64,000 nt of DNA, taken from contig CAKMRJ010005745.1 in assembly GCA_928212115.1 (NCBI GenBank), forward strand, positions 76,854,499 to 76,918,498. The letters run 5' to 3'. The notes beneath the pieces are model-generated. The model did not search any database. It worked only from the letters and a program-made list of their open reading frames with translations, and was not told the origin of the DNA. The stretch comes from Lactuca virosa. Lineage: Eukaryota; Streptophyta; Magnoliopsida; Asterales; Asteraceae. The position numbers were made by a program, and so were the translations under genes. Below are positions 29,670-40,368 of this stretch, piece by piece. Within the stretch, counting starts at the first letter, position 1. Each line of letters starts with the position of its first letter.

Positions 29670-30441
29670 TGTTGGGGTTTGAGCATTCTAACACTCCTAT
29701 GGTGTACATGCAACCCTAAATACCTTGGATCTATTTTTTCTCTATTATACATGCAAATATGAATATTCCAAGGTATTACCCTAACTAGCATACAATCTTT
29801 GATACTTGAGTAATAAAATAGATATAATACATACCTTGTTGATGTAGCTTGACTCCATGAAGCTCAAGAGCCTAGTGCCTCAAGTGTGACACCTCAAATG
29901 GTTCACACAACATCATGAACTCTTGGAATAACCATGAGAATAAGATATATGACTTGAAATCAGCTTGCCCTCCATATTATGCACTAGTGCCAATTTCACC
30001 AACTAATGGGGTCTTTATATAGTGTGCACATTAGGGTTACACCATGTAACCCATGACTTTACCCATTTCTTATGCTCCATGGGTTTTAACCTCCATGAAG
30101 TATCCATGGGTCACCACATGGGTTAAACCCAACATAAGGAATCTTGGATAAAAAGCTCACATATATAAGAATGAATGATTTACACAATCAATCCCCATAT
30201 ATTTAATTAGTCTCTTTTGATCACTAAATTAAGTCCAAATTAATTCTTGATCAATACTAATTAAATAACATGATCTCATATTAATATATTAGAACTTATA
30301 ATATATTAATATGTCACAAATATATCTTTTTCTCATAAAAGGTCTATCCAAGTGTTTCTATGCCATGCAACCCAAATGGACCATGCCGGGTCGGGTCAAG
30401 TCTTACTAATTATAGTTATGGACTTAGACACTAATCCAACA
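29670..30441 (-). repeat. Copia-2 5' LTR (772 bp)
   Basis: Same ends and length as the 3' LTR. No gap is needed over most of the alignment. Confidence 0.94.
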
Positions 30442-30509
30442 ATAACATCATCTACTGGGTCCACACCAAAAAGACTAGATTACCCCTAAGCCAACAGTAT
30501 GTGTTTGGC

Positions 30510-30735
30510 ATGCCTATCAGGCCCAAAGCTCATATCGGGCTTGCTTCTGAGCCCACAACTTAAGTCTGGCTTGCTCCCGAGCCCACAACTTAAGTCTGGC
30601 TTGCTCCCGATCCCACAACTTAAGTATGTCTTGCCCTCGGGCCCACAACTTATGTTTGGCTTGCTCTCGAGCCCACAACATAAGTCTGGCTTGCCCTCGG
30701 GCCCACACCTTATGTCTGGCTGGCTCTAGGGCTTG
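30510..30735 (-). repeat. 30-bp tandem repeat, about seven copies
   Basis: Unit of the type CTTGCTCCCGAGCCCACAAC then TTAAGTCTGG. The copies at 30540-30690 are very similar. The 10-residue repeats seen in ORFs on both strands are a by-product. A diverged counterpart is in Gypsy-D (52860-52990). Confidence 0.85.
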
Positions 30736-31904
30736 TTGGCTAACGCACAAAGTAGTACTACCTCAACACAACCATACTATGTCGACATATATATATATAA
30801 CATAACATCACATAACATATATCCAGCAACATATAAGTGTATAACCGGTTATTAGACAAACATATGGATTCACATACCACTACCGCATACTACATCTATA
30901 TACCAGGATACGGATCTAACAGATCACTACAACATAGCACATACAGTAAACCAGGATATCAATTTAATCGGCCGACCTTGGTTCCTTCGACTCGTAAGTA
31001 CATGGAACAAAACTCGCCTAACCGTCTGAATAATAGATGATGAGGTCCCGACTCCGAATCTCAGCTCTAACCGTCACATATTTATCCAAAAGGCCACTTC
31101 TCAAACATAATCCAAAATACCAAAAATACAATTGAGTCAAACTAGGTCAACCTTGGTCAAGTTCAACGAGTAAACACATCTGTGTCAGCTCAGCCGATTT
31201 GACTCAGGCCTTGTATGCAGGACGTACTCTAGAGGTACGTGGAGTGTACAAGCATCCGAAGAATCGAGGCCATATTTGTGTACGCGCAGCGTACCCTACG
31301 GTACGCCCAACGTACGCAACTACCCTATTCTCAATCCACTCCACACTTATTCCTTCGACTTAATGCTTCCAATTACGGATCCAAGGCTAAAATATCCTCA
31401 AGAGCCATAAAGTTTCCAACTTTTTGGCTTTGCATTCCCATAAAGTGCTTAAAAACACAAAAACTTAACATCTTAATGCACTAAGACCCTCTATAGCATG
31501 CATGGAGCAAAACGAACTATCAAGACCCCATTTTTATGACTTAAGACCCCTCCTAAGGCCTGAAAGGACGACTTAATGGGTCAAAAACATGCCATGTTGA
31601 AGAATCCCAAAATTTGGGACAAAAAGAACATAAAATCTAGCCCAAAACAAGATCTAAATATAACTTCACCAAGTTTAGAACTTTATATGTCCAAGTGGTG
31701 TCAAATGATGATGTGATTCTGGATCTAAGGTGTTTCACTCCTCCAAGATGGTCTCTTGTTCCTTCTTTCTTCTTCAAAGGCACAACACATACTCACAAGC
31801 TCAAAAATGCTCACAAGGTAGTTAGGGTTTGCAAGAACGTTTTGAGAGGATGGTGGCTGATGAAGAAATAGGACATTAGCCATAATGGGGTTTATGTATG
31901 AACC

Positions 31905-32005
31905 AAACCCTAAATTTTAGGGTTTTCACCATCCTCACGTACACCTCGCGTACGAGGTGTATGCCCAGCGTACTAAGGCGTGCCCTAGTACGCTCAACGT
32001 ACACA
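31905..32005 (-). promoter_or_regulatory. Gypsy-C LTR promoter region: telo-box pair and palindromes
   Basis: AAACCCTAA (31905-31913) facing TTAGGGTTT (31917-31925), then on the upstream side (higher coordinates) ACACCTCG...CGAGGTGT (31941-31948/31953-31960) and GTACG-CTCAA-CGTAC (31988-32002). The TATA position downstream (about 31888-31900) reads CATACATAAAC on the minus strand, weaker than CATATTTAAAC in Gypsy-D. Confidence 0.6.
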
Positions 32006-32010
32006 CGTAC

Positions 32011-35000
32011 TGTCACACCCCGCTAAAGCGGAAACACGAAGCATGACAGCGATAACAATTTCATAGCAAAAGTTAAAGATACATCACCATCATAAAAACA
32101 TTTATAGTTTACAATACAATTTTAAACACACATCAAAGACAAGTCTCAAAATAAACATCATTTTTCAAAAGCTAAACACAAAAACATTTTCCATTTGATG
32201 CAGCATACTTATGATGATGAATCTTTCGACCACCTACTAATTATTTCCTGAAAAAGCATGTAAAACGAGTGTCAACTATAAAAATAGTTGGTGAGTTCAC
32301 AGGTTTACAAAAATATAGTTTCATGAAACATAATCAAAGTTTTGATAGAAGTTTGCATAAGAAAAAACACATTGCTAAAATGAGTAAATAAGTTCGTTGC
32401 CATCATAAGAAATAAAGTTTGTTGCTAAAACGAGATACAAGATTTGTATGTGCATAATGATTATATCATGAGTTCACAACCCAAGCCTAATGACCGAGGG
32501 TGCCTTCTTCTATGTCTATCGCTAACATAGGGAAATATGGTAAAATGCACTCAAGCGAATCGTGCGAGTGAGGAGTTGTCTACCTACTAATAGCGCTATC
32601 CATAATAACCATAGGCTCAAATGAGTTAATGAGTTGTGTGAACTGATTCCATGGACTTAAATGCGATAAGGCCTCATGAATTAACAATAGCATATACATA
32701 CACAACAACATATAGCAACCAAGTTTGATACGAGTCAAAGTAAATACAACGAACAATAAATAGTTTTTGGACATGCTTTTCCACCCCAAAACATAAAAAC
32801 CGAAAAGAGGGGAGTCGTGAATACTCACAATGCTTCCAAAGTTACAAGTGATTCCTCGGGATACACCAACACGTCTTACAACCGGGATCCTATGATAACA
32901 AACGCATTCTAGTGAGTTTCTATGTCTAAATCTAATGCTAATATACTAAATTCTACATATAGAGAAATGCCAAATTTTGTTCTCATATTGGTTTTATGTT
33001 AATTGGTAACAATTTTTCTGAAATGGTGAAACTTTGTAACTCAAGTGATTAAGACAATTTTGTATATTATTTTCAAGATTTTTTATAATATTATTTGAAG
33101 GTATTTCAATATATTTAAAGGTGTTTCAAACTCTTAAAATCCAAAAATGTTATCAAACAGTTTCCAAAAAGTTTCAAACTTTACATTTTCATTCTAATTA
33201 TAGACAAAGACTTTCAGAAAATTTCTCTTGAATTTTTTAATATGCTTAGGTATTTTACCTTTATTTAATATTTCAAACCAACACAAATTCATGAAAAATA
33301 CCAACCAGTTAGGAAAATTCTCCAAAATTTTTGTAACACTATTTTTCATCATATATAATCTGAGAAAAATATAAAAGTTGGTTTTTAAACAGATTAAGGT
33401 GATTTTATGATTTTCTTGTATTTATTATAGAAAAAATCAAAATAAATAGGAAATTATTTATAAATTCTCCAAACATTTTCTGACACTGTTATTTAACATA
33501 TATAAGATAGGAAAAATGTCAAAGTTAGTTTTAAAACAGTTTAACTATTTTTCTTAGTTTTATTCACTTAAATAAGAATTAATTCGTGAAAAACTATTTA
33601 AGTATAGCTAAAATTCACTAGAATTTTTATTTGCGTTTCATATGTAATGTAAGATATTCTGATGAAGTTTCATAATTTTTGGATAAGTGTAGCTATTTTT
33701 CATCAGTTTAATCTCTTAAAAACTCATTAAATCGGGGAAAATACTAAATTGTCATAGAAAAATTTGTAAGTTTTTTTATCAACTCCCTATAATCTACAGA
33801 AGACGAGAAAATTATAAAACTTGGTTTTGGACATTTATAACTACGTTTTTACTATTTATTTCTCTTTAACAAAAACAAATTTGCAATTACCACAAAACAG
33901 CCCTATAAGTTCATGCAACTTCATAAAATGTCTTTAATCAGTGTATGGGTCGTCTACAAATTTTCTCAGAATTTATTGGCTGTAAAAAGTATTTTATATG
34001 AATTTTTGCTCTATTTTCTTGAAATAATTATATTAATTCGAGAAAAATAAATTATTTTCTGAAAATTTACAGAACTTCTCATTTTGTTGGTAGGATTTTG
34101 GGAAAAATCGGATTCATGTCAAGTATGAGTTTTAGATAGTTTGATGGATTTAAATCACTTCATGCATGACTTTGAACATTTTAACAACATACTTTGATCA
34201 TCAAGCATCTTAGGCTTGAAGATCAACACATGCATGTTGGTTTAAGGCCATGCATGAGTTTGAAAAGTTTGAAAATCGTTTTTGAAAGAAAACATTGGTT
34301 AATATTATGATTTCTCCACCAAAACTTGTATAAAAGTGGTTTATCTTGATTTTGACAGAGGTTTGGATCATGGGATTCCACCAAATTCAACATGCATGTT
34401 GTTTATATGTGAAAACCTACCACCATCATCATCAAAATCGTGGATATGGTATGTGGTTCAAAGTCTTTTCATAGAATGGAGTAGAAGTAGAAAGAAATGC
34501 ATAAAATAGTGAAATTTTGAGTAGAATGAAGGAATAATGCTTGGTTTTTGTGATTACCTTAAGAAGAACACTTGAAGAAGATGATTTTTGGTGTTGGAAG
34601 AACTTCTTGGCTGCTAAATTTCGTGGGTTAGAGAGGGAGAATGATAGTGTTGAGTGGTTGAAGTGGTAGAAAATGATAGAGAGTGAGAAAGAAGTTAGAG
34701 TGTAAATGTGGTGAAAATGATTAGGTGTGTTGGGAAGGGGAAGGGTGTATTGGGAGAGGGGAGGCCGAATTTTTTTGAGGGTATTAGAGAGTCTCCCTCT
34801 CACTTATTTCTTCTAATTATAATCTCTCCTATTTTTATAAATTTTTCCATATTTTTATAACTATGCATTAACCTAGTTTTCTTTTCATAAAATCTTGACA
34901 TTTAACTTGTAGATTAGGGTTAAATGTTAATAATTAAATTTTCTTTCCATGATTATATTTATTAATTTTTTTTAACTTAAATTGATCTTATTAGGTTCAT

Positions 35001-35382
35001 AATAAATTTTATGGAGTTTAGGTGTTAATTTTATAAAATTTAGGTTTTTAGGGCTTTTTAGGGTTTTGGGACCTTGTTAGCTATTTAAAAATATAATGAA
35101 GTGAAATTAGAAGATTTTAATTTATTTTAGGGTTTCATTCCCTTTTTCAATTGTATCAATGTTTGTATTTTGTTTTAATTCGGGTATTGACATTCTCTAT
35201 AGTAGTTGAACAATTCACTTGAATTGTAAGAGTCAAGTATATTAGTCCTAGATTTTAGTTGGATCCAAGTTTCTACAAGATTATGACCTAATATCTATTA
35301 CTAGGCCATGGCATGATGTATATATATGGCTAATGAAAAGATGCATAAGTCCGAGAATGACCTAAATTTGACAGTTGTCACA
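32011..35382 (-). repeat. 3.4-kb solo LTR inside the Gypsy-C LTR
   Basis: Begins TGTCACACCCCGC and ends CAGTTGTCACA, flanked by perfect 5-bp duplications CGTAC (32006-32010, 35383-35387). The uninterrupted version of the site is visible in Gypsy-D near 54268-54275. No internal retrotransposon sequence remains. Read on the minus strand it starts TGTGACAACTGTCAAA and ends GGGGTGTGACA, like the solo LTR at 46591-50368. A TATA-like TATAAAAATAGG lies on the minus strand near 34834-34848, followed by a C/T-rich stretch. Most of the 3.4 kb is A+T-rich with no gene. Confidence 0.88.
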
Positions 35383-35526
35383 CGTACGCTCATCATACTC
35401 CCCAAATTCTGAAATTACCAAAATGCCACTATGGGCCATTTTGTACTCTTTCTCATACTTAGGGACCAAAACGAAATATTAATCATACAAGGGGTCGAAA
35501 TTGAAAATACCTCAACATCGGGATGT

Positions 35527-35545
35527 TATAATTCTCCCCCAATTG
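35527..35545 (-). promoter_or_regulatory. Gypsy-C polypurine tract
   Basis: The plus strand reads TTCTCCCCCAATTGAACTAG beside the LTR end ATGTTATA; the minus strand is the purine tract AATTGGGGGAGAA that primes plus-strand synthesis. Confidence 0.8.
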
Positions 35546-35547
35546 AA

Positions 35548-36893
35548 CTAGACTTTGTCCTCAAAGTCAATCGTCGCGAAAAACTTAGGATAATGCTCCC
35601 GCATCTCAACCTCCAACTCCCAAGTCCACTCGGAGCCCTTCCGATGTTTCCACTGAAATTTTACTAAAGGTATCTCCTTATTGCATAGAATCTTCATCTT
35701 CCTTTCCACTATTGATATCGGCCTCTCAACGTAATTCAGGCACTCATCAACCTGAATATCATCAAAGGGAACCACGACCTCATCGTCCAGCACACATTTT
35801 GGCAACTGTGAAACATGGAAATTGTTGTGGATCTTGTTGGGCTCACTCAACAACTCCAATCGGTAGGCCACCCTGCTTACCCTGACAATCACATGGAATG
35901 ACCCAATATACCGGGGGCCTAATTTCCCCCTATTCCTAAAGCGTATCACACCCATTCATGGTGAGACCTTCAGTAATACCATGTCGCCAACCTGAAAATT
36001 CTAACTCTAATTGCCGCCGATCGGCATAACTCTTCTGCCGACTCTAAGCTGTCTGCAATCTCTGTCTGATCTGTTGAATAAAATCCATGGTCTGAAGAAC
36101 TACTTCGGTCCTTCCTATGACCATGTGACTAACTTCTCCCCAACATACTGAGGTACGAAATTTCCAACCACACAAGAGCTTAAAAGGTGGGACACCAATC
36201 CTGGAGTGATTGCTAAACTCCACAAAGGGTAGGTAGGAATCCCAACTCCCACCGAAATCTGTGACACAAGCATGCAACTAGTCCTCAAGTGTCTGGATGG
36301 TCTGCTCACTCTAACCATCAGTCTGCAGATGATAAGTAGTGTTGTAATGTAGCCTCGTGCCCAGTTCCTCGTGGAACTTCAACAAGAATCAGGAAGTGAA
36401 CCAAACATCTCGGTCTGATACAATGGAGAATGGAATCCCATGATGACCAAAAATCTCCCAAACATACACATCAGCTAAATTTTTGGCCGAAGAGCTCTCC
36501 CGGATGGCCAAAAAGTGGGCACTCTTCGTCAATCGATCCATGATGTCCCATATAGCGTCAAAACCCTTGGCAGTCTTCGGAAACTTTGTGATAAAATCCA
36601 TGGTGATCTATACCACTTCCACATGGGAATCTCCAAGGGTTGCAGCTTGCTAAGCAACCTTAGATGCTCGGCCCTTGACTATGTTACAGGTCAAGCACCT
36701 CTCAACATACCATGCTATTTCCCTCTTCATAAAGGGCCACTAGTAACTCAATCTCAAATCCCGATACATCTTGGTGGCTCACGTGTGTATAGAAAAACGA
36801 GACTTATGAACCTCCTCCAACACTATCTGCCTGATCCCACTAGAAACTTTGACCCAAACCCGTCCACACTAGGTCAATAACCCCCGACTATCT
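35548..36893 (-). pseudogene. Gypsy-C integrase with chromodomain-like C-terminus (broken)
   Basis: Three minus-strand frames in order. 36389-36601 has the catalytic core start (MDFITKFPKTAKGFDAIWDI, DRLTKSAHF) and second aspartate (IVSDRDVWFTS). 36044-36277 continues the core (FGGSWDSYLPFVEF, GVPPFKLL). 35548-35955 has the C-terminal domain (KLGPRYIGSF, NFHVSQLPKC) ending in EIPLVKFQWKHRKGSEWTWE, a chromodomain-like tail of chromoviruses. Traces of the HHCC finger (CLTC) lie up to about 36890. Several stops and frameshifts. Confidence 0.88.
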
Positions 36894-36944
36894 GGTTGCT
36901 GAAAAACAAGTTATGTCCTTGAGTCAGAAAACACGGTTACAATT

Positions 36945-38140
36945 AGAAAACTGGGTGATATAATTTTTCAACAAAAAGGCTCGGTTTTTTCCTTAAAATC
37001 GGGTTATTTAATTGGGAGAATGACTTAAAATGGTAATATATTTTTCAATTAGTACACATTTCGTCACTGAGTTTTTTTTCGTCTATATTTACCCTTTCAA
37101 CTTGTTAAACTGTATACATTCATTCCTTATGACCGACTATTGCAAGTTAGCCGGGAAAAATGACTTAATAGGGTAATATATTTCTCACTTTATACACATT
37201 TAGTCCTTGATATTTTTTTGCACATTTAGTCCTTAATATATTTTTTTGTTGCAAAATAAGTCATTTTTGTTGTTGTACTCATTCAATACTTATGACTGAT
37301 TTCCTTAGGTTTTTCTCACGACATCTTATGTGGGACAATCACTAATGAGTTCTTTGGGGGTTGTTGATGATGTCCATCGCAATCTTGACTTTTTAGTTGC
37401 TTAGGTCTTGTGGTTTGACTTAGGTTTTTTTTTCTGAGCGTTGTAACTTCTTCATATGATATCGGATTTCAAGGATCTTTATATCCACGTGTTCGTTTTT
37501 TGAGTCTACTACAACTTTCTTTAAGATTACTCCTGTAAAAATGTAATATATTTTTAGTTACGATTTTATAAAAAAAAACATTTGTACATGCATTCATAAA
37601 AACGTATGGATATAAAGATCGTAAGTAAAATATATTACTTTTTAGCAGAAGTAATATTCTAGACGAAAGTTACGTCGTTAAAATGCGATATCGTATGAAG
37701 ACAGCTAAAATGCGATATCGTATGAAAAAATTACGACGTTCAGAACACAAGACCTAAGCAACCACGCAGTCGAGATCGCGATGGACATAAGCATCAACAA
37801 CCCAAAGACCTCATTAATGATTGTCTCATGTTAGATGACGTGAGAAAAAAATCTAAAGAAATCAATTATAAATAATGGATGGTTACAAAAACAAAAAGAA
37901 CTTAAGTCATTTTTCCCGGCTAACCTAGAGTAACCGGTCATAAGAAGTGAATGTATACAGTTTAACAAGTTGAAGGGGTAAATGTAGACGGAAAAAAAAA
38001 ACTCAGTGAAAAAATGTGTACAAATCAAAAAATATATTACCATTTTAAGTCATTAACCATATTTAATTTGAACATACACCCCCGGTTTATTACTTATAAC
38101 CGAGCCTTATAAAACTTCCCTTTATAAAACCCAGTTTTTG
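36945..38140. mobile_element. 1.2-kb fold-back element (long inverted repeat)
   Basis: The left arm (about 36945-37570) is the diverged reverse complement of the right arm (about 37600-38140). Matching blocks: GAAAACTGGGT with ACCCAGTTTTTG; AAGGCTCGGTT with AACCGAGCCTT; GACTTAAAATGGTAATATAT; AACTTGTTAAACTGTATACA; TTAGCCGGGAAAAATGAC; the GGTTGTTGATG..GTCCATCGC block; and the TATGATATCG block. Arms meet near 37580. Just beyond the right arm, GCTTTTTTGTAGTA (about 38200-38213) resembles a CACTACAAAAAA-type transposon end. The left end is lost at the Gypsy-C junction. No ORF. Confidence 0.75.
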
Positions 38141-38367
38141 CATAATAAAACCCACTTTTTTCAAAAACTTAGTACTATATATATAGTGTGTCCTATGTGC
38201 TTTTTTGTAGTAACGAGTGAATAACACGTTTGCTATTATATTGTCTGTTCATATTTATGTCTTAATACAAGCATTAAAGGAAATTTCATAATCTTCTATG
38301 AAAAGAAAAGAAATTACAATAAATCTTTATCAAAGAAACTTCGTTACTCGACAAACAGAAATGCTTA
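38141..38367. other. Short gap with no gene
   Basis: A+T-rich sequence between the fold-back element and the stop of the broken host gene. It would contain the gene's 3' untranslated region; no clear polyadenylation signal was picked out. Confidence 0.4.
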
Positions 38368-39909
38368 TTAAGGAAAGGTATCGTTTAAATAAGCACGCCA
38401 CTTGTCAATAAATGGTAACTCATCTGGATTCAAGCTTGGAAATTCACGATCTTGGAGGGAGTTGATTATCTGTGTAGTCTCACCGAGAAGTTGGGCTGCG
38501 GCATGGACATTGCCACATTGGCCTCTCTTTTTTCAATGGCACTTGTGTGGCATTTCATTTCAATGACTTGGGGTAAGTTGGTGAGACAGGCAGCTAATAT
38601 GTCAGCGACCATTGATGATAATTCCTCAAACAGTTCCTTTTGGCTAGCTTGGTCAATGTTCTCAGTGTAGGAGAGCAGGATTGTTTCAGTGATACGGTAC
38701 ATTGAATTGGCACAGATACACCTGCATTTGGAATTATCGTTTCGGCCTCCAATATCTGTATCTTCCACCTCAGTGACAATGGTTTTTGCTGTATCATTCA
38801 ACCACTGAAGACTCTGTCTAGTTGTATTCCCTTGAGGAGTAGGTTTGTGCAGCCTGTTTCCTAACCATTTGTGGTAGACTTCGACTTCTAGCATCAAAGT
38901 TTTAGCCGCACTTTGAATCATTACAAGATCATCAGTAGCGTTGAGGCTTTCTTCCACAAGTGTGACATACACAAGGCCTTCACTCACACCACTCACCAAG
39001 CTATCAACTATGTCATTTTGAATGTTAGGAAGAGACATAGCGATGGCTGTTAGGGTTACCAAAGGTAAGCTCCAACAATTGAGATGTTCTTCTGAAAGTA
39101 AAGATGGAAAACGATCGATGTCAAACTTTTCAACTCCTTGAAAACCTCTAGATTGTCCTAGAAGCTTTGTAAGATTGTTGGGTGTTTGTTTTTCAGCCTT
39201 CTGGATCAAGTGGTTAACGGATTCTGTAATGCCTTTCAATTTTCTTTCAGCAAACTCCATTTCGTCTTGAAGTTGCAAAACATAACGACTAGAATCTTTA
39301 TCATTTCCTAGGGGCTTAGGCTTTTGTAGCAACACGATACATGGGCCGCTAAACATGACCTTTACACACTTCCAACAACCGGAACAACACAAGACACAAA
39401 TTACAAGGAAAATTGGAATCACTACTATCATCTTGCATGCCACCACGACTGTCTTCTGAAATGCTATGCATATGTGAAGAATTAGGATGTACAAATTCTG
39501 GAGGATAATCTTGCCTTTGCGGCTAATGGATGGGAATAGTATGCAATGACGTTTCCAATCACATAACTTTTCAGTCCAGTAGCTCTCTACTTTAGTGACC
39601 TTGATATGGTTCCATATCCATTTTCCCGAAAAGTTAAAGCTTAAGGTTGAAAAAGATCTAGAACATGGGGCAATTGTACCCAGTATAACTCCAATAAACT
39701 GTATTATAAAAATTACTAACACTGAACACTTATAATCTGATCTAAAGTCCGTTATAGATCTAGTATTGGAAAGAGGCATAAGGAAAGTGTGCAACTGCAA
39801 GGATGTGCTTAAAAGGCATATTACCCCAGAAGCAGAGGTTGTAGCAGAGCAAGCTGCCAGGAATTGAGGGCTTCCAGTTTCTGCCATGACCGAGTAGTTT
39901 CTCACATGT

Positions 39910-40293
39910 TGTTAGGATCGAGACACTTAACACACAACTCTAAACACATACACAGCTCACGAAAAACAAGAACACAAGGATGAACATGAGGGATTTAACG
40001 TGGTTCGGTCCTTCTCTGACCTACGTCCACCGGTAACTAGGAATTTACATTTCTTGGTGCTAATCTGCACTCTTTCTGTGTTACACTAGATACAAGTTTT
40101 ACAAATACAGAATAATCTCTTATATAGAGATGGAAATCAGAAGTAGTCAAAAAACACAACTGGGTCTTCATTCAACAATTATGGCTTCACAACTTCACAT
40201 TGTTCCTGCCATTTTTGACCAGCTTTTCTGTGGATTCACACTCAACATTTCTGTGGATTCACACTCAACATTTCTGTGGATTCATACTCAACA
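39910..40293 (-). repeat. 3' LTR of the gag-only element (384 bp)
   Basis: TGTTAGGATCGAGAC...ATACTCAACA. It ends with three copies of a 22-bp unit (ATTTCTGTGGATTCACACTCAAC). The PPT (minus AAGTGGGAGAT) adjoins at 40294-40304. Confidence 0.95.
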
Positions 40294-40368
40294 ATCTCCC
40301 ACTTGAAGCCACGGAACAATCTTCACCTGTGCTTCAACTGTGCATCTGTATTTGATCTTAACTCCTTC

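Larger units (their letters stand above)
22778..30441 (-). mobile_element. Copia-2, full-length but coding-dead Angela-like retrotransposon
   Basis: Two LTRs of 772 bp each, PBS and leader on the right, and degraded gag-pol between. It is the same family as Copia-1; blocks of RT, integrase, gag and leader align in the same order. The LTRs differ by roughly eighteen positions by eye. Flanks are TGTAC on the left (Gypsy-B LTR) and ATAAC on the right (Gypsy-C LTR): no target duplication, so the two ends probably come from different insertions or were rearranged. Confidence 0.9.
30442..32010 (-). repeat. Gypsy-C 3' LTR, larger part
   Basis: Aligns in plan with Gypsy-D 52700-54280. It contains the 30-bp tandem repeat (30510-30735), GTCAA-rich stretch (about 31125-31200), second palindrome cluster with GTACGC-GCA-GCGTAC (31280-31294), hairpin 31409-31423, telo-box pair and first palindrome cluster. 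It ends at the target duplication CGTAC (32006-32010); the last 139 bp of the LTR are at 35388-35526. Confidence 0.85.
30442..36893 (-). mobile_element. Gypsy-C, 3' part of a Ty3/gypsy retrotransposon
   Basis: From right to left on the minus strand: integrase zinc-binding, core and C-terminal pieces (36893-35548), PPT, then the 3' LTR (35526 to 30442) which is split by a solo LTR and truncated at its far end by Copia-2. RT and everything upstream are gone at about 36893. The pol text and LTR plan match Gypsy-D (52532-55981). Confidence 0.85.

Noticed and set aside
30499..30750. Repetitive ORFs on both strands (10-residue repeats)
   Set aside because: They are by-products of the 30-bp tandem repeat in a minus-strand LTR; no start context or homology.
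34432..34803. 123-codon minus-strand ORF
   Set aside because: It lies in the C/T-rich transcribed part of a solo LTR; the serine/phenylalanine-rich text reflects base composition.
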